Source: Planctomycetia bacterium (GTDB taxonomy: Bacteria > Planctomycetota > Planctomycetia > Gemmatales > Gemmataceae). From it: a stretch of 6,205 nucleotides of DNA. The position numbers were made by a program, and so were the translations under genes. Location: contig JANXSH010000876.1 in the NCBI GenBank assembly GCA_025356615.1, positions 1 to 6,205 on the forward strand, read 5' to 3'. Of the stretch, positions 6,114 to 6,205 are shown piece by piece. The notes beneath the pieces were generated by a model. That model had not been told where the DNA came from and did not search any database. It was given only the letters and a program-made list of their open reading frames with translations. The first letter of the stretch is position 1, and each line of letters begins with the position of its first letter.

Positions 6114-6205
6114 ATGGGCGACTCATTGTCACTCGACCGACGCGACTTCCTCGGTGGCGGACTCGGCTTCGCCGGGCTATCGGCGCTGCGCGCCGTGCCT
6201 GCGGC
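6114..6205 (+). CDS. Start of a second Tat-exported protein, 3'-truncated by the window edge (possibly DUF1501)
   Basis: Only 30 residues are visible. They begin MGDSLSLDRRDFLGGGLGFA, then continue to an Ala-rich stretch (LSALRAVPA). Residues L7-D8-R9-R10-D11-F12-L13 form a twin-arginine motif, followed by a Gly/Ala/Leu-rich hydrophobic core, a clear Tat signal. The frame is open to the window end, and an AGAGGA ribosome site lies 7 nt before the ATG. In planctomycetes the SRRDFL/DRRDFL leader is typical of DUF1501 proteins, and also of Tat-exported dehydrogenases, sugar isomerases and sulfatases. The product therefore cannot be named from this fragment. It lies 142 nt downstream of the DUF1552 gene on the same strand, with the inverted repeat between them. 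Confidence 0.8.
   Translation, partial: MGDSLSLDRRDFLGGGLGFAGLSALRAVPA

Overview
The window most resembles a chromosome segment from a high-GC planctomycete (Planctomycetota, probably a Gemmata- or Isosphaera-like lineage). The evidence is the gene content: a giant DUF1595/DUF1592/DUF1588/DUF1585 protein with a haem c motif, a Tat-exported DUF1552 protein, and the start of another Tat-exported protein. These families are strongly expanded in planctomycetes. The assignment rests on family recognition by eye, not on a database search. All supported genes lie on the + strand.

Layout. Positions 1-3404 hold the 3' part of a very large DUF1592-family gene, whose start lies outside the window. A 75-nt gap containing a 9-nt direct repeat leads to a compact toxin-antitoxin-like pair: a DUF433 putative antitoxin (3480-3710) and a DUF5615 PIN-like putative toxin (3723-4085), 12 nt apart and both with GTG starts. 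Positions 4086-4264 (179 nt) contain no gene that I can support, only a weak stem-loop and a 12-bp palindrome. An unrecognised 114-residue protein with a YRW motif follows (4265-4609) and is clearly lower in GC than its surroundings. The DUF1552 gene occupies 4664-5971. A long G/C-rich imperfect inverted repeat of MITE/REP type fills most of the next gap (5981-6095). At 6114 a second gene with a twin-arginine leader begins and runs out of the window.

How the genes may work together. DUF1592-type and DUF1552 genes often sit side by side in planctomycetes, and the pair is thought to act in the cell envelope: one protein carries haem c, the other is exported folded by Tat. No biochemical role is established. 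Here that pair is split by about 1.26 kb of unrelated, lower-GC material (the toxin-antitoxin pair plus the small YRW protein). The middle segment is therefore probably an insertion or accessory island rather than part of the same pathway. The repeat at 5981-6095 would mark a second site of genome plasticity just downstream. I found no convincing wholly new system. The most unusual points are the split gene pair, the low-GC orphan, the altered HxxSHH motif in the DUF1552 protein, and the nested inverted repeat.
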